A DNA stretch of 64,000 nucleotides. Source: Oscillospiraceae bacterium. Its GTDB lineage: Bacteria > Bacillota > Clostridia > Oscillospirales > CAG-272. The notes beneath the pieces are model-generated. The model had not been told where the DNA came from. It did not search any database and saw nothing but the letters and a program-made list of their open reading frames with translations. A program made the translations under genes and the position numbers. Where the stretch lies: the NCBI GenBank assembly GCA_015064415.1, contig SVSG01000007.1:17858-81857 (forward strand). The letters run 5' to 3'. Position 1 is the first letter of the stretch. Each line of letters starts with the position of its first letter. This document shows positions 41,894-49,606 of this stretch, piece after piece.

Positions 41894-43237
41894 TTATACT
41901 ATGACGGCGAGGTCGCCTTCCTTTCCTTTTTCCAGCTTCAAGATTGCGGTAGCGTCGCCCACGGTGAGCGCGTAATTGCCAAAGAAGCCGCGGAAGGAAA
42001 GATAGCCGTCCGCATCGGTCATGGCAGTGAGGTTGGTGCACCATTCCTCCTCAAAGAGGTGTTTTAGCATCAAGGCGCTCTTTTTGGGTGTCATATCCTT
42101 GTGGAAAAGGCCTCCGCGACAGCGGTTTTCGTCGTATTCCGCACCAAGCGTGTAGCCGTGGCCGTCTGCCGTGTTCCAGTAAACGATGGTATCCATCAGC
42201 GGATGCGAGAAGTATGCGGAGTACCACAGCTTCAGCATATCCGCCTGCAGCTGCTCGAATTCCTCGCCCTCACCGAAGGTGGGAATGGTGATCTCTGTGA
42301 TCTCCAGCGGGAGATCGAATTGGCCGAGAATGTCGAGCGTGTGCAGCATCTCGCACACGTTGCCGCGATCCACAAGCTCGCGGGCGCTTTGCTCATACTG
42401 CTCCGGTGTTTGCGCCTTGTAGCCCACGAACAGATGCGACTGAATGCCGATCTTGTCCATTGTGACACCCTTCAAAAGCGCGTTTTCCAAAAGCAACGGG
42501 TATCTGTCCGTAACACCGTATTGCTTAAAGCGGTGCCAACGAACCGTTTCGTTAAAGACGAGCTTGTTATTGGGGAAAAATTTGCGCGCGGTTTCCCATG
42601 ACCATGTAATAAGATCGGGAGAGTGGGCAAGGGCAGAGGTGCGGCCCTTCCAGGTCGGGATGCAAAGCACCTCGTTGATGACCTCCACCTCGTACAGCTT
42701 ATCCGCATAGCGCTCGGCGATCTCGGCAAAGCGCTTTTCGTAGGCGGCCTTGACCTCGGCAAGCGGCAGCGATTTGATCCATTCCGGCATATATGCCTCG
42801 TACACAAGACAATGGAGCTTCGCATCGATGCCCTTTTCGCGGCAGTACTCTATGCAAAGATCGGGCGCGGGGCGGCGGTAGATCTTTTCGCTGTCTGCGG
42901 CAAAGCGCGGCTTGCCGCGTTCCGGCTCCAGCGTGTTCCAATAAAAGGGGACGGTGGTAAGGTTGAAATATCGATGGAACGTATCGCGGTAGCGCACATT
43001 CAGCTCCTTTTCCTTGAACTCATCCAGCATAAAGATATTGGCACCGTAGCGGAAGGCGTGCGCGGTCTGTTTGATCTCCACACGCGTGTTTGCAAGCGGC
43101 TTTCCGACAGCATCCGTCACGCGCACGCGACAGTCCCCCTTGCGGTTTTGCTCGATGCCGTCGGCAATGCGCTTTTGCAGGGCGGCATCGGTTGCATACG
43201 GCTCGTAGTAAAGCTTATAAAAATCCGAATAGGTCAT
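41894..43237 (-). CDS. Glycoside hydrolase family 10-like enzyme, cytoplasmic
   Basis: The 447-residue protein starts with a small beta-domain-like stretch (RVRVTDAVGKPLANTRVEIKQTAHAFRYGANIF), typical of GH10 proteins with an N-terminal carbohydrate-binding-like part. The GH10 TIM barrel follows: FYWNTLEPERGKP, the acid/base Glu in VEVINEVLC, and the nucleophile Glu in LEITEITIP. GH10 enzymes are xylanases. No signal peptide is present, so it would act on imported xylo-oligosaccharides. AAAGGAG precedes ATG 43237. Divergent from an AraC regulator that probably controls it. Confidence 0.88.
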   Translation of the reverse strand: MTYSDFYKLYYEPYATDAALQKRIADGIEQNRKGDCRVRVTDAVGKPLANTRVEIKQTAHAFRYGANIFMLDEFKEKELNVRYRDTFHRYFNLTTVPFYWNTLEPERGKPRFAADSEKIYRRPAPDLCIEYCREKGIDAKLHCLVYEAYMPEWIKSLPLAEVKAAYEKRFAEIAERYADKLYEVEVINEVLCIPTWKGRTSALAHSPDLITWSWETARKFFPNNKLVFNETVRWHRFKQYGVTDRYPLLLENALLKGVTMDKIGIQSHLFVGYKAQTPEQYEQSARELVDRGNVCEMLHTLDILGQFDLPLEITEITIPTFGEGEEFEQLQADMLKLWYSAYFSHPLMDTIVYWNTADGHGYTLGAEYDENRCRGGLFHKDMTPKKSALMLKHLFEEEWCTNLTAMTDADGYLSFRGFFGNYALTVGDATAILKLEKGKEGDLAVIV

Positions 43238-43266
43238 AAGGCGCTCTCCTTTGTGTTGATGAATTC

Positions 43267-43295
43267 ATTATAATAGATTTTCGCTATGAAATGAA
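43267..43295 (-). promoter_or_regulatory. Promoter of the GH10 gene
   Basis: TTCATT, a 17-bp spacer and TATAAT on the minus strand; the weak -35 fits activator dependence. Confidence 0.6.
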
Positions 43296-43330
43296 GGTGA
43301 AAATTGATATAATACACTTGATTTTCGCTA
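43276..43330. promoter_or_regulatory. Direct repeat GATTTTCGCTA x2, candidate AraC operator
   Basis: Identical 11-mers at 43276-43286 and 43320-43330, 44 bp apart (about four helical turns), lie one in each of the two divergent promoters. Confidence 0.5.
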
Positions 43331-43346
43331 CCGCGCGTGATATACT
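43318..43346 (+). promoter_or_regulatory. Promoter of the araC-type gene
   Basis: TTGATT, a 17-bp spacer and TATACT. Confidence 0.7.
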
Positions 43347-43366
43347 GAAAAAAAGGAGGGGTGAGA

Positions 43367-44122
43367 GTGAGTGAAAAATTGAAGCTATCTTTGCGCGAGG
43401 TGTTGGTGTTTGCGCAGAAACGCGAAAAGGCTCGACAGGGCGCGCGCCCCTTTTCTGCGCTTTCCTTTAAGGCGAGCGCAGGCGGCGCTTACGTAGTGAA
43501 CGGTGAGCGCATCCCCTATGAAAAGGGGGCGATCTGCTTGGTTCCCGCAGGCGTGGCGTACCGCCGCGAGAGCGAGCGGGAGGATATTTTCGTGCTCCAT
43601 TTTGATGCAGACGGTATTTTGCCGCAGACCGTACGTATCGTACAGGTCACGGATATCGGGGCGTATCAAGAGAAATTTGCCGCCGCACTTGCATTTTGGC
43701 AACGAAGGGAGCCGGGGGATCATTATCGCGCGAGTGCAATTTTATATGAGCTTTTTGCTGAAGTGATCGCGCCCGACGAGCAAGCGACAAGAGAGGGTGA
43801 CTATCTTGCGGAAAGCGTGCGATATATGGAGAAAAAGCTTTCGGATCATACCCTTACGGTGGGGAAATTGGCCGCGCGCGCCTTTGTCAGCCCTGCGAAT
43901 TTCCGTCGCCGCTTTGGGAAACGTTACGGGTGCTCACCAAAGCAATATTTGGATCACTTGCGCATGAGCTATGCGCAAAGCTTGTTGCAAACGGGCTATT
44001 ACAGCGCCGAGGAGGTTGCCGAGCGCTGCGGCTTTGTCGACGCGGGCTATTTTTGCACCGCCTTTCGCCGCCACACGGGCGAAAGCGTGACACAATTTCG
44101 TCGCAAGCACCTTGAAAAGTAA
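43367..44122 (+). CDS. AraC-family transcriptional regulator
   Basis: The 251-residue protein has an N-terminal cupin-like sensor part (GGAYVVNGERIPYEKGAICLVPAGVAYRRES) and a C-terminal double HTH (LTVGKLAARAFVSPANFRRRFGKRYGCSPKQYLDHLRMSYAQSLL ... SAEEVAERCGFVDAGYFCTAFRRHTGESVTQFR). It likely binds a sugar and controls the divergent GH10 gene. The GTG at 43367 is chosen over the track GTG at 43361 because AAAGGAGGG ends one base before the latter. It ends in a terminator identical to that of the M20 gene. Confidence 0.92.
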   Translation: MSEKLKLSLREVLVFAQKREKARQGARPFSALSFKASAGGAYVVNGERIPYEKGAICLVPAGVAYRRESEREDIFVLHFDADGILPQTVRIVQVTDIGAYQEKFAAALAFWQRREPGDHYRASAILYELFAEVIAPDEQATREGDYLAESVRYMEKKLSDHTLTVGKLAARAFVSPANFRRRFGKRYGCSPKQYLDHLRMSYAQSLLQTGYYSAEEVAERCGFVDAGYFCTAFRRHTGESVTQFRRKHLEK

Positions 44123-44172
44123 ATTTAGTGCCCAAACGGTATGAAAAAAAGCCGCCGAAAGGCGGCTTTTAT
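44122..44172. terminator. Terminator after the araC-type gene (direct-repeat copy 2)
   Basis: A near-identical copy of the 41843 unit (one extra A before the stem), serving the AraC gene and the convergent transposase gene. Confidence 0.88.
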
Positions 44173-44666
44173 TTGTCGGTATAAAGCTTGTTGAAATGCC
44201 ATTTGAGGGGATTTTCATAAATGTATTTTGCGTGCTCTTCGTAATCCTGACGGTTACGGATAACGTGATCGATGAAGCGCTTTTGCCATATAGAACGCCC
44301 GATTTTTTTGGTGATATATCCTTTCATTTGCCGCATTAGCCGATCTGTTGTAGGGGCGACCATTGGTCGTCCGTGCTCGTCTGCGCGAACGATCAATAAA
44401 ATATGAATGTGATCCGGCATAATGACATAATGATCCACTGCTATGACAGGATAGATTTTTGAGATTTTGCAAATGGCTTCTTCCACAATTTCGCCGTAAG
44501 GGGATAATGCAATATCTTGCGGACGACCAATGGTCGCCCCTACGGTATATGCGGGATCCCAAAAATAATTTTTCCTTTCCTTTGTGCATACGGTAAGGAA
44601 ATATGCTCCGGGTGAACTGTAATCAAAATGTTCTAAGCGGATATTTTTTCTCTTCGGCAGATCCAT
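44169..44666 (-). CDS. REP-associated tyrosine transposase (Y1/IS200-like, RAYT)
   Basis: The 165-residue single-strand transposase of the Y1 fold has the HUH motif in VIMPDHIHILLIV and the C-terminal catalytic Tyr region EHAKYIYENPLKW, with start signature RLEHFDYSSPGAYFLTVCTK. No terminal inverted repeats of an insertion sequence surround it, as expected of RAYTs, which mobilise short REP palindromes. Two 24-bp inverted copies of a REP-like dyad (core GACCATTGGTC) lie within the ORF at 44350-44373 and 44520-44543, encoding GRPMVAPT and VGATIGRP. ATG 44666 has GGGAAGG upstream; it starts 1 bp after the tcdA stop. Confidence 0.92.
   Translation of the reverse strand: MDLPKRKNIRLEHFDYSSPGAYFLTVCTKERKNYFWDPAYTVGATIGRPQDIALSPYGEIVEEAICKISKIYPVIAVDHYVIMPDHIHILLIVRADEHGRPMVAPTTDRLMRQMKGYITKKIGRSIWQKRFIDHVIRNRQDYEEHAKYIYENPLKWHFNKLYTDK
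44350..44373 (-). repeat. REP-like dyad inside the transposase gene, copy 1
   Basis: The 24-bp unit GTAGGGGCGA..TCGTCCG with core GACCATTGGTC lies inside the ORF and is a perfect inverted match of the copy at 44520-44543. Confidence 0.85.
44520..44543 (+). repeat. REP-like dyad inside the transposase gene, copy 2
   Basis: The exact reverse complement of copy 1, 146 bp away and also in frame. Confidence 0.85.
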
Positions 44667-44667
44667 T

Positions 44668-45378
44668 TTATGCCTTCCCTGCAAGCTCTCGTATCACCTC
44701 GCTGGCAAGGACAAGGCCTGCGGCGGCGGGGACGAAGGAGATCGAGCCCGGTGCGTGGCGGCCGTGGCCGTCTGCGAGCGTCGCACCCTGCGGTTGCTCG
44801 GTGGAGTACACCACTTTCACGCCCCGTATGCCCTCTTTTTTGCAAAGATTGCGGATCGTGCGCGCGAGGGGGCAGGTGTCGGTCTTTTCGATCTTCGCCA
44901 CGCGAAAGGCGGTGGGATCCAGCTTGTTGCCCGTGCCCATCGAGCAGATGATCGGCACGCCCGCGGCACGCGCGCGGCGGATCAGCTCCATTTTGGCCGC
45001 CACCGTGTCGATGGCGTCCACGATGTAATCATATTGCGACAGGTCAAATTCCTCCGCGTTTTCGGGCAGGTAAAAGACGTTATGGCAATGCACCGTGGTA
45101 TCGGGGTCGATGTCGCGCACACGCGCGGCGGCGGCTTCTGTTTTTTGCATGCCGATCGTGCTTCGCAGCGCGATGATCTGGCGGTTGAGATTGCTTTCAC
45201 TCACCGTGTCGTTGTCAAAAAGCGACAGCGTACCAACCCCTGCGCGGGCAAGCGCCTCAACGACGTAGCCACCCACGCCGCCGATGCCGAACACCGCCAC
45301 GTGCGCGCGGCGCAGGCGGGCAACGCCCTCCTCTCCCAGCAGCATTTCGGTGCGGACGTATTGCTCTTTTGATGCCAT
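44668..45378 (-). CDS. tcdA: tRNA threonylcarbamoyladenosine dehydratase (TcdA, ThiF/E1 family)
   Basis: The 236-residue E1-like ATP-dependent enzyme has AVFGIGGVGGYVVEALARAGVG (ATP-binding Rossmann), the FDNDTVSESNLNRQI motif, DYIVDAIDTVAAKMEL, and a late ADGHGRHAPGSISFVPAAAG segment typical of TcdA (formerly CsdL/YgdL). It cyclises t6A37 to ct6A in tRNAs. AAAGGAG is 7 nt before ATG 45378. The transposase gene sits directly downstream; a MITE-like element lies upstream. Confidence 0.92.
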   Translation of the reverse strand: MASKEQYVRTEMLLGEEGVARLRRAHVAVFGIGGVGGYVVEALARAGVGTLSLFDNDTVSESNLNRQIIALRSTIGMQKTEAAAARVRDIDPDTTVHCHNVFYLPENAEEFDLSQYDYIVDAIDTVAAKMELIRRARAAGVPIICSMGTGNKLDPTAFRVAKIEKTDTCPLARTIRNLCKKEGIRGVKVVYSTEQPQGATLADGHGRHAPGSISFVPAAAGLVLASEVIRELAGKA

Positions 45379-45407
45379 AACGGGTCTCCTTTTTGTGGAA
45401 TGATGTG

Positions 45408-45569
45408 ACTACCCCACCACCGCAAGCGGTCCCCCTCCCCTCGCAAGGGGCGGACAGGTTTGTGCGAACAAAGCGAATAAAGCATAAAGCTTTTATTGTC
45501 AGCAATGCGGCTACACAGTCCTCCCCTTGAGAGGGGAGGGGGACCAACGAATGTTGGTGGTGGGGTAGT
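45408..45569. mobile_element. MITE-like element with ACTACCCCACCACC terminal inverted repeats
   Basis: The left terminus ACTACCCCACCACC..GGTCCCCCTCCCCTC and the right terminus, whose reverse reads ACTACCCCACCACC..GGTCCCCCTCCCCTC, form long terminal inverted repeats with a small variable hairpin (CGCAAGCGG / AACATTCGTT) in each. The element is 162 bp and non-coding. Confidence 0.8.
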
Positions 45570-45607
45570 AAGGATAGAATTTTTATCTAAAGTTAAGCGA
45601 GAATGGT

Positions 45608-47524
45608 TTACTCCAGCTCAAACGCGCCGGTGTAAAGCTGGTAATAGGTGCCTTTTTCAGCAATCAGCTTTTCGTGATTGCCGCGCTCGATGATGCGGCC
45701 GTGGTCAAGCACCATAATGACGTCGGAGTCCATGACGGTGGACAGGCGGTGCGCGATGACGAACACCGTGCGTCCCTCCATCAGCTTATCCATACCACGC
45801 TGTACGATCGCCTCGGTGCGGGTGTCGATGGAGGAGGTCGCCTCGTCCAGGATCATCACGGGCGGGTCAGCTACGGCGGCACGCGCGATGGCGATCAGCT
45901 GGCGCTGACCCTGCGAGAGGTTCGCGCCGTTGTTTTGCAGCTCGGTCTCATAGCCACCGGGCAAGCGGGTGATGAAATCGTCCGCACCCGCCAGCTTCGC
46001 GGCGGCGATGCACTCCTCGTCGGTGGCATCCAAACGCCCATAGCGGATGTTGTCCATCACGCTGCCCGTGAACAGGTTGGTCTCCTGCAGCACAAGGCCA
46101 AGCGAACGGCGCAGATCGTTTTTCTTGATCTTGCCGATATTGATGCCGTCATAGCGTACCTTGCCGTCGGCAATATCGTAAAAGCGGTTGATCAGATTGG
46201 TGATGGTGGTTTTGCCCGCGCCCGTGGCACCCACGAACGCGACCTTCTGGCCGGGCTCCGCGTACACGGTGACGTCGTGCAGAACGGGCTTGCCCTCCTC
46301 GTAGGCGAAATCCACCTCGCTAAGGCGCACGTCACCCTTCAGCTCGGTGTAGGTCAGCGTGCCGTCGCCGTGGGGGTGCTTCCACGCCCACAGCCCCGTG
46401 TGCTCGGCGGTCTCGGTCAGGTTGCCGTTTTCATCGCGCTTGGCGTTGACCAGCGTGACGTAGCCCTCGTCGGGCTCGGGCACCTCGTCCATCATTTCAA
46501 GCACGCGCGCGCCGCCCGCCATGCCCATGACCACGGCATTGATCTGCTGGGAGGCCTGGTTGACGTTGCCCGTGAACTGCTTTGCCATATTGAGGAAGGG
46601 AACGACGATCGAAATGGTGAAGACGGAGAAGGGGCCGATGGCCACGTTCGGGACGTTTGAGAGCAGGAAAATGCCGCCCGTCACCGCCATCACGACGTAC
46701 AGAATGTTGCCGATGTTGCCGATGATGGGCCCCAGCGTGTTTGCGAAGGCGTGTGCCTTGGCGCTGTCCTCAAACAGGGCGTTGTTCACCTTTTCAAAGT
46801 CCTCAGCGGCCTTTTTTTCGTGGTTAAAGACCTTCACGACCTTTTGGCCGTTCATCATTTCCTGGATAAAGCCCTCGGCACGGCCCATCGCCTTTTGCTG
46901 ACGGATGAAATACTTGGCAGAGCCGCCGCCGATCTTTTTGGAAACGAGCACCATAAACACCACGCCGCAAAGCAGCACCAGCGTCATCCAGACGCTGAAA
47001 TACAGCATTACGAAAAGGACGGCCAGCAGCACCACCACGCACTGCAAAAGCGAGGGGAGTGCCTGCGAAACCAGCTCGCGCAAGGCGTCGATATCGTTGG
47101 TGTAATGCGACATGATGTCGCCGTGCTTGTGCGTGTCGAAGTAGCGGATGGGCAGATCCTGCATCTTGTCGAACATCGTGCGGCGGAATTTGCAAAGGAA
47201 CCCTTGCGTGATGACCGCCATCAGCTGCGTTTGCAGGATGATGGCCGCCCAGGAGATCGCGTAAAAGACGCCGAGCAGCACGACCTTGGGGATGATGATG
47301 GCGGAGGCCTTATCCCAGCCGTAGGCGTTTTCCACGGCGGTCTCGATCTCGGCAATGACCTGCTGCATAAACACGGGCGGGAGTGCCGCCGTGACGGCGG
47401 AGATCAGGATGCACAGAATGGTAAGGGGCATCAGTACGGGGTAATAGGAGAAAAGCATTTTCATCACGCGGATGAGTACGCGGGGGTTGGCCTTCGGGCG
47501 GCCGTTCATTTGCGGCTTACTCAT
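45608..47524 (-). CDS. ABC exporter subunit with canonical ATPase site (heterodimer partner B)
   Basis: The 638-residue half-transporter has about six TM helices (residues about 20-330), a linker insertion (GYVTLVNAKRDENGNLTETAEH..WAWKHPHGDG) common in clostridial homologs, and an NBD with Walker A GATGAGKTT, signature LSQGQRQL and Walker B PVMILDEATSSID with the catalytic Glu. It pairs with the upstream gene, whose NBD is degenerate, as in LmrCD/BmrCD/TM287-288 exporters. Start 47524 overlaps the previous stop by 8 bp with GGGAGG upstream; the track start at 47584 is inside the partner gene. Confidence 0.93.
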   Translation of the reverse strand: MSKPQMNGRPKANPRVLIRVMKMLFSYYPVLMPLTILCILISAVTAALPPVFMQQVIAEIETAVENAYGWDKASAIIIPKVVLLGVFYAISWAAIILQTQLMAVITQGFLCKFRRTMFDKMQDLPIRYFDTHKHGDIMSHYTNDIDALRELVSQALPSLLQCVVVLLAVLFVMLYFSVWMTLVLLCGVVFMVLVSKKIGGGSAKYFIRQQKAMGRAEGFIQEMMNGQKVVKVFNHEKKAAEDFEKVNNALFEDSAKAHAFANTLGPIIGNIGNILYVVMAVTGGIFLLSNVPNVAIGPFSVFTISIVVPFLNMAKQFTGNVNQASQQINAVVMGMAGGARVLEMMDEVPEPDEGYVTLVNAKRDENGNLTETAEHTGLWAWKHPHGDGTLTYTELKGDVRLSEVDFAYEEGKPVLHDVTVYAEPGQKVAFVGATGAGKTTITNLINRFYDIADGKVRYDGINIGKIKKNDLRRSLGLVLQETNLFTGSVMDNIRYGRLDATDEECIAAAKLAGADDFITRLPGGYETELQNNGANLSQGQRQLIAIARAAVADPPVMILDEATSSIDTRTEAIVQRGMDKLMEGRTVFVIAHRLSTVMDSDVIMVLDHGRIIERGNHEKLIAEKGTYYQLYTGAFELE

Positions 47525-49253
47525 TTTCCTTACCTCCCTTCGTCTGCTGCTCGTAGATCTCGCGGTAAATATCCGAGCTTGCAAGCAGCTCCTCGTGTGT
47601 GCCCGCGTTCGCCACGCGGCCGTTCTCCATCACAAGGATGAGGTCCGCGTCCTCCACGGAGGCCACACGCTGGGCAATGATGATCTTGGTGGTCTCGGGA
47701 ATATAGGCTTTGAAGCCCGCACGGATGAGCGCGTCGGTCTTGGTGTCCACCGCGCTGGTGGAATCGTCCAGAATCAGGATCTTCGGCTTTTTGAGTAGGG
47801 CGCGTGCAATGCAAAGGCGCTGCTTCTGACCGCCCGACACGTTGGTGCCGCCCTGCTCGATGTAGGTGTCGTATCCGTCGGGGAAGGAGCTGACGAAATC
47901 GTGCGCTTGCGCCAGCTTGCAGGCCTCGATCAGCTCCTCGTCGGTGGCTTGCTCGTTGCCCCAGCGCAGGTTTTCCTTGATCGTGCCCGAGAACAAAAGG
48001 TTCTTTTGCAGCACCATTGCCACCGCGTCGCGCAGCACAACAAGGTCATATTCCTTCACGTTCACGCCGCCGACCTTGACACACCCCTCGGTCGCATCGT
48101 AAAGGCGGGGGATGAGCTGCACGAGCGACGTCTTGCCCGAGCCCGTGCCGCCGATCACGCCCACGGTCATGCCGGAGCGGATGTGCAGATCCACGTCGGA
48201 GAGGGAATTGCGCTTTGCCTTTTGGGAGTATTTGAAGTTGACGTTTTCAAAATCGATCGAGCCGTCTGCCACAACGGTGACGGCGTTTTCGGGGGAGTGC
48301 AGGGAGGATTCCTCGGACAGCACCTCGTAAATACGCTTCATCGATTCGGTGGACATGGTGAGGATGACGTAGATCATCGACAGCATCATCAGCGACATCA
48401 AAACCTGCATGCCGTAGGTCAGCATCGCGGAAAGCTCGCCCACGCCAAGCTCGCCCACCGTGATGATGAGGCGAGAGCCGACCAGCAGCACGAAGATCAT
48501 GTTGAAGTACATGCAGAACTGCATGATCGGGCGGTTCCACGCCACGATGCGCTCGGCACGCGTGAAGTCACCGCGGATGTTCTCGGCGGCGGCACCGAAC
48601 TTTTCCTTTTCATATTCCTCACGGGAAAAGCCCTTGACCACGCGCATGCCGCGCACGTTTTCCTCGATCGACTCGTTCAGGCGGTCGTACTTGCGGAACA
48701 CGCTGCGGAAGGCGGGCAGCGCCTTGCGCCCCACCATCCAAAGTCCAATGCCAAGCACAGGAATGATGACCACAAAGGTCATGGCGAGCGTGCCGCCCAT
48801 CACAAAGGACATAATGACCGAGAAGATCAGCATCAGGGGCGCGCGGATCGCCGTGCGGATGATCATCATGTAGGACATCTGCACGTTCTGCACGTCGGTC
48901 GTCATACGCGTGACAAGCGAGGTGGAGGAGAATTTATCCACGTTTTCAAAGGAGAATGCACCGATGCGATCGTACAGATCGTGGCGCAGATTCTTCGCGA
49001 AGCCCGCGGATGCACGCGCACAGCAAAAGCCCGCGATGCCACCGCAAGCAAGCGACGCGAATGCCATCACGGCAAGCACCACGCCGATCTTGATGACCTC
49101 GGGTAGCCCGGCACCTTCTTGGATCTTGTTGACAAGATCGGCGGTGATGAAGGGGATCAGCGTTTCGATGATGGATTCCCCAATGATAAAGATCAGCGTA
49201 AGGATCGTGGGCTTTTTGAACTCCCTTACGCATCCCAGCAGTCGTTTGAGCAT
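47517..49253 (-). CDS. ABC exporter subunit with degenerate ATPase site (heterodimer partner A)
   Basis: The 578-residue half-transporter has TM helices over residues about 15-310 and an NBD with Walker A GGTGSGKTS and signature VSGGQKQRL. Its Walker B is ILILDDSTSAVD, where the catalytic Glu is Asp. This is the pattern of the degenerate-site subunit of heterodimeric type IV exporters, usually for drugs or lipids. It is expressed from a promoter overlapped by a 9-4-9 palindrome typical of MarR regulators, but no marR gene is adjacent. Confidence 0.93.
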   Translation of the reverse strand: MLKRLLGCVREFKKPTILTLIFIIGESIIETLIPFITADLVNKIQEGAGLPEVIKIGVVLAVMAFASLACGGIAGFCCARASAGFAKNLRHDLYDRIGAFSFENVDKFSSTSLVTRMTTDVQNVQMSYMMIIRTAIRAPLMLIFSVIMSFVMGGTLAMTFVVIIPVLGIGLWMVGRKALPAFRSVFRKYDRLNESIEENVRGMRVVKGFSREEYEKEKFGAAAENIRGDFTRAERIVAWNRPIMQFCMYFNMIFVLLVGSRLIITVGELGVGELSAMLTYGMQVLMSLMMLSMIYVILTMSTESMKRIYEVLSEESSLHSPENAVTVVADGSIDFENVNFKYSQKAKRNSLSDVDLHIRSGMTVGVIGGTGSGKTSLVQLIPRLYDATEGCVKVGGVNVKEYDLVVLRDAVAMVLQKNLLFSGTIKENLRWGNEQATDEELIEACKLAQAHDFVSSFPDGYDTYIEQGGTNVSGGQKQRLCIARALLKKPKILILDDSTSAVDTKTDALIRAGFKAYIPETTKIIIAQRVASVEDADLILVMENGRVANAGTHEELLASSDIYREIYEQQTKGGKENE

Positions 49254-49288
49254 ATAACCTGCCTTTCCGTTGCCCTTGCGGCAACCTT

Positions 49289-49310
49289 AATAGTTAGTAA
49301 CCTAACTATT
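49289..49310. promoter_or_regulatory. MarR-type operator palindrome at the ABC exporter promoter
   Basis: AATAGTTAG-TAAC-CTAACTATT is a perfect 9-bp inverted repeat overlapping the -10 end and transcription start. Confidence 0.75.
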
Positions 49311-49336
49311 ATAACAGAAAATGGGTGAAAAAACAA
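49308..49336 (-). promoter_or_regulatory. Promoter of the ABC exporter operon
   Basis: TTGTTT, a 17-bp spacer and TATAAT on the minus strand. Confidence 0.75.
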
Positions 49337-49380
49337 GACGTAAAATGTGAATATTAGGTGATAGAGGGGAAAGAAAAAGG

Positions 49381-49439
49381 GCGGGGAAAACATTTTTGCA
49401 AAATTGTTTTCCCCGCACCCCTTTCAAAAAAGCTTTTAC
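49381..49439 (-). repeat. Terminator-like hairpin element, minus orientation
   Basis: GCGGGGAAAACATTTTTG / CAAAATTGTTTTCCCCGC preceded, on the minus strand, by GTAAAAGCTTTTTTGAAAGG. It is a reverse copy of the element family at 3446, 8741, 21232, 38370 and 49535. Confidence 0.65.
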
Positions 49440-49534
49440 AGCAAGGGAGAGTGGCACAGCCGCATTGTTTGCGGAATCGGCATTGTGCCGCCGCAAAGGC
49501 GCAGCGCATTTTGTTTGCATTTGGCCTCAAAATG

Positions 49535-49592
49535 ATTTAAGGATTTTGAAAGGGGGTGCGGGGGAGGACTTTTATCAAAAGTCCTCCCCCGC
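49535..49592. terminator. Terminator-like hairpin element after the TIGR01440 gene
   Basis: GCGGGGGAGGACTTTT / AAAAGTCCTCCCCCGC, 15 bp from the TIGR01440 stop, preceded on the plus strand by AAGGATTTTGAAAGGGGGT. Confidence 0.65.
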
Positions 49593-49606
49593 ATCATTCA
49601 TCCTTC

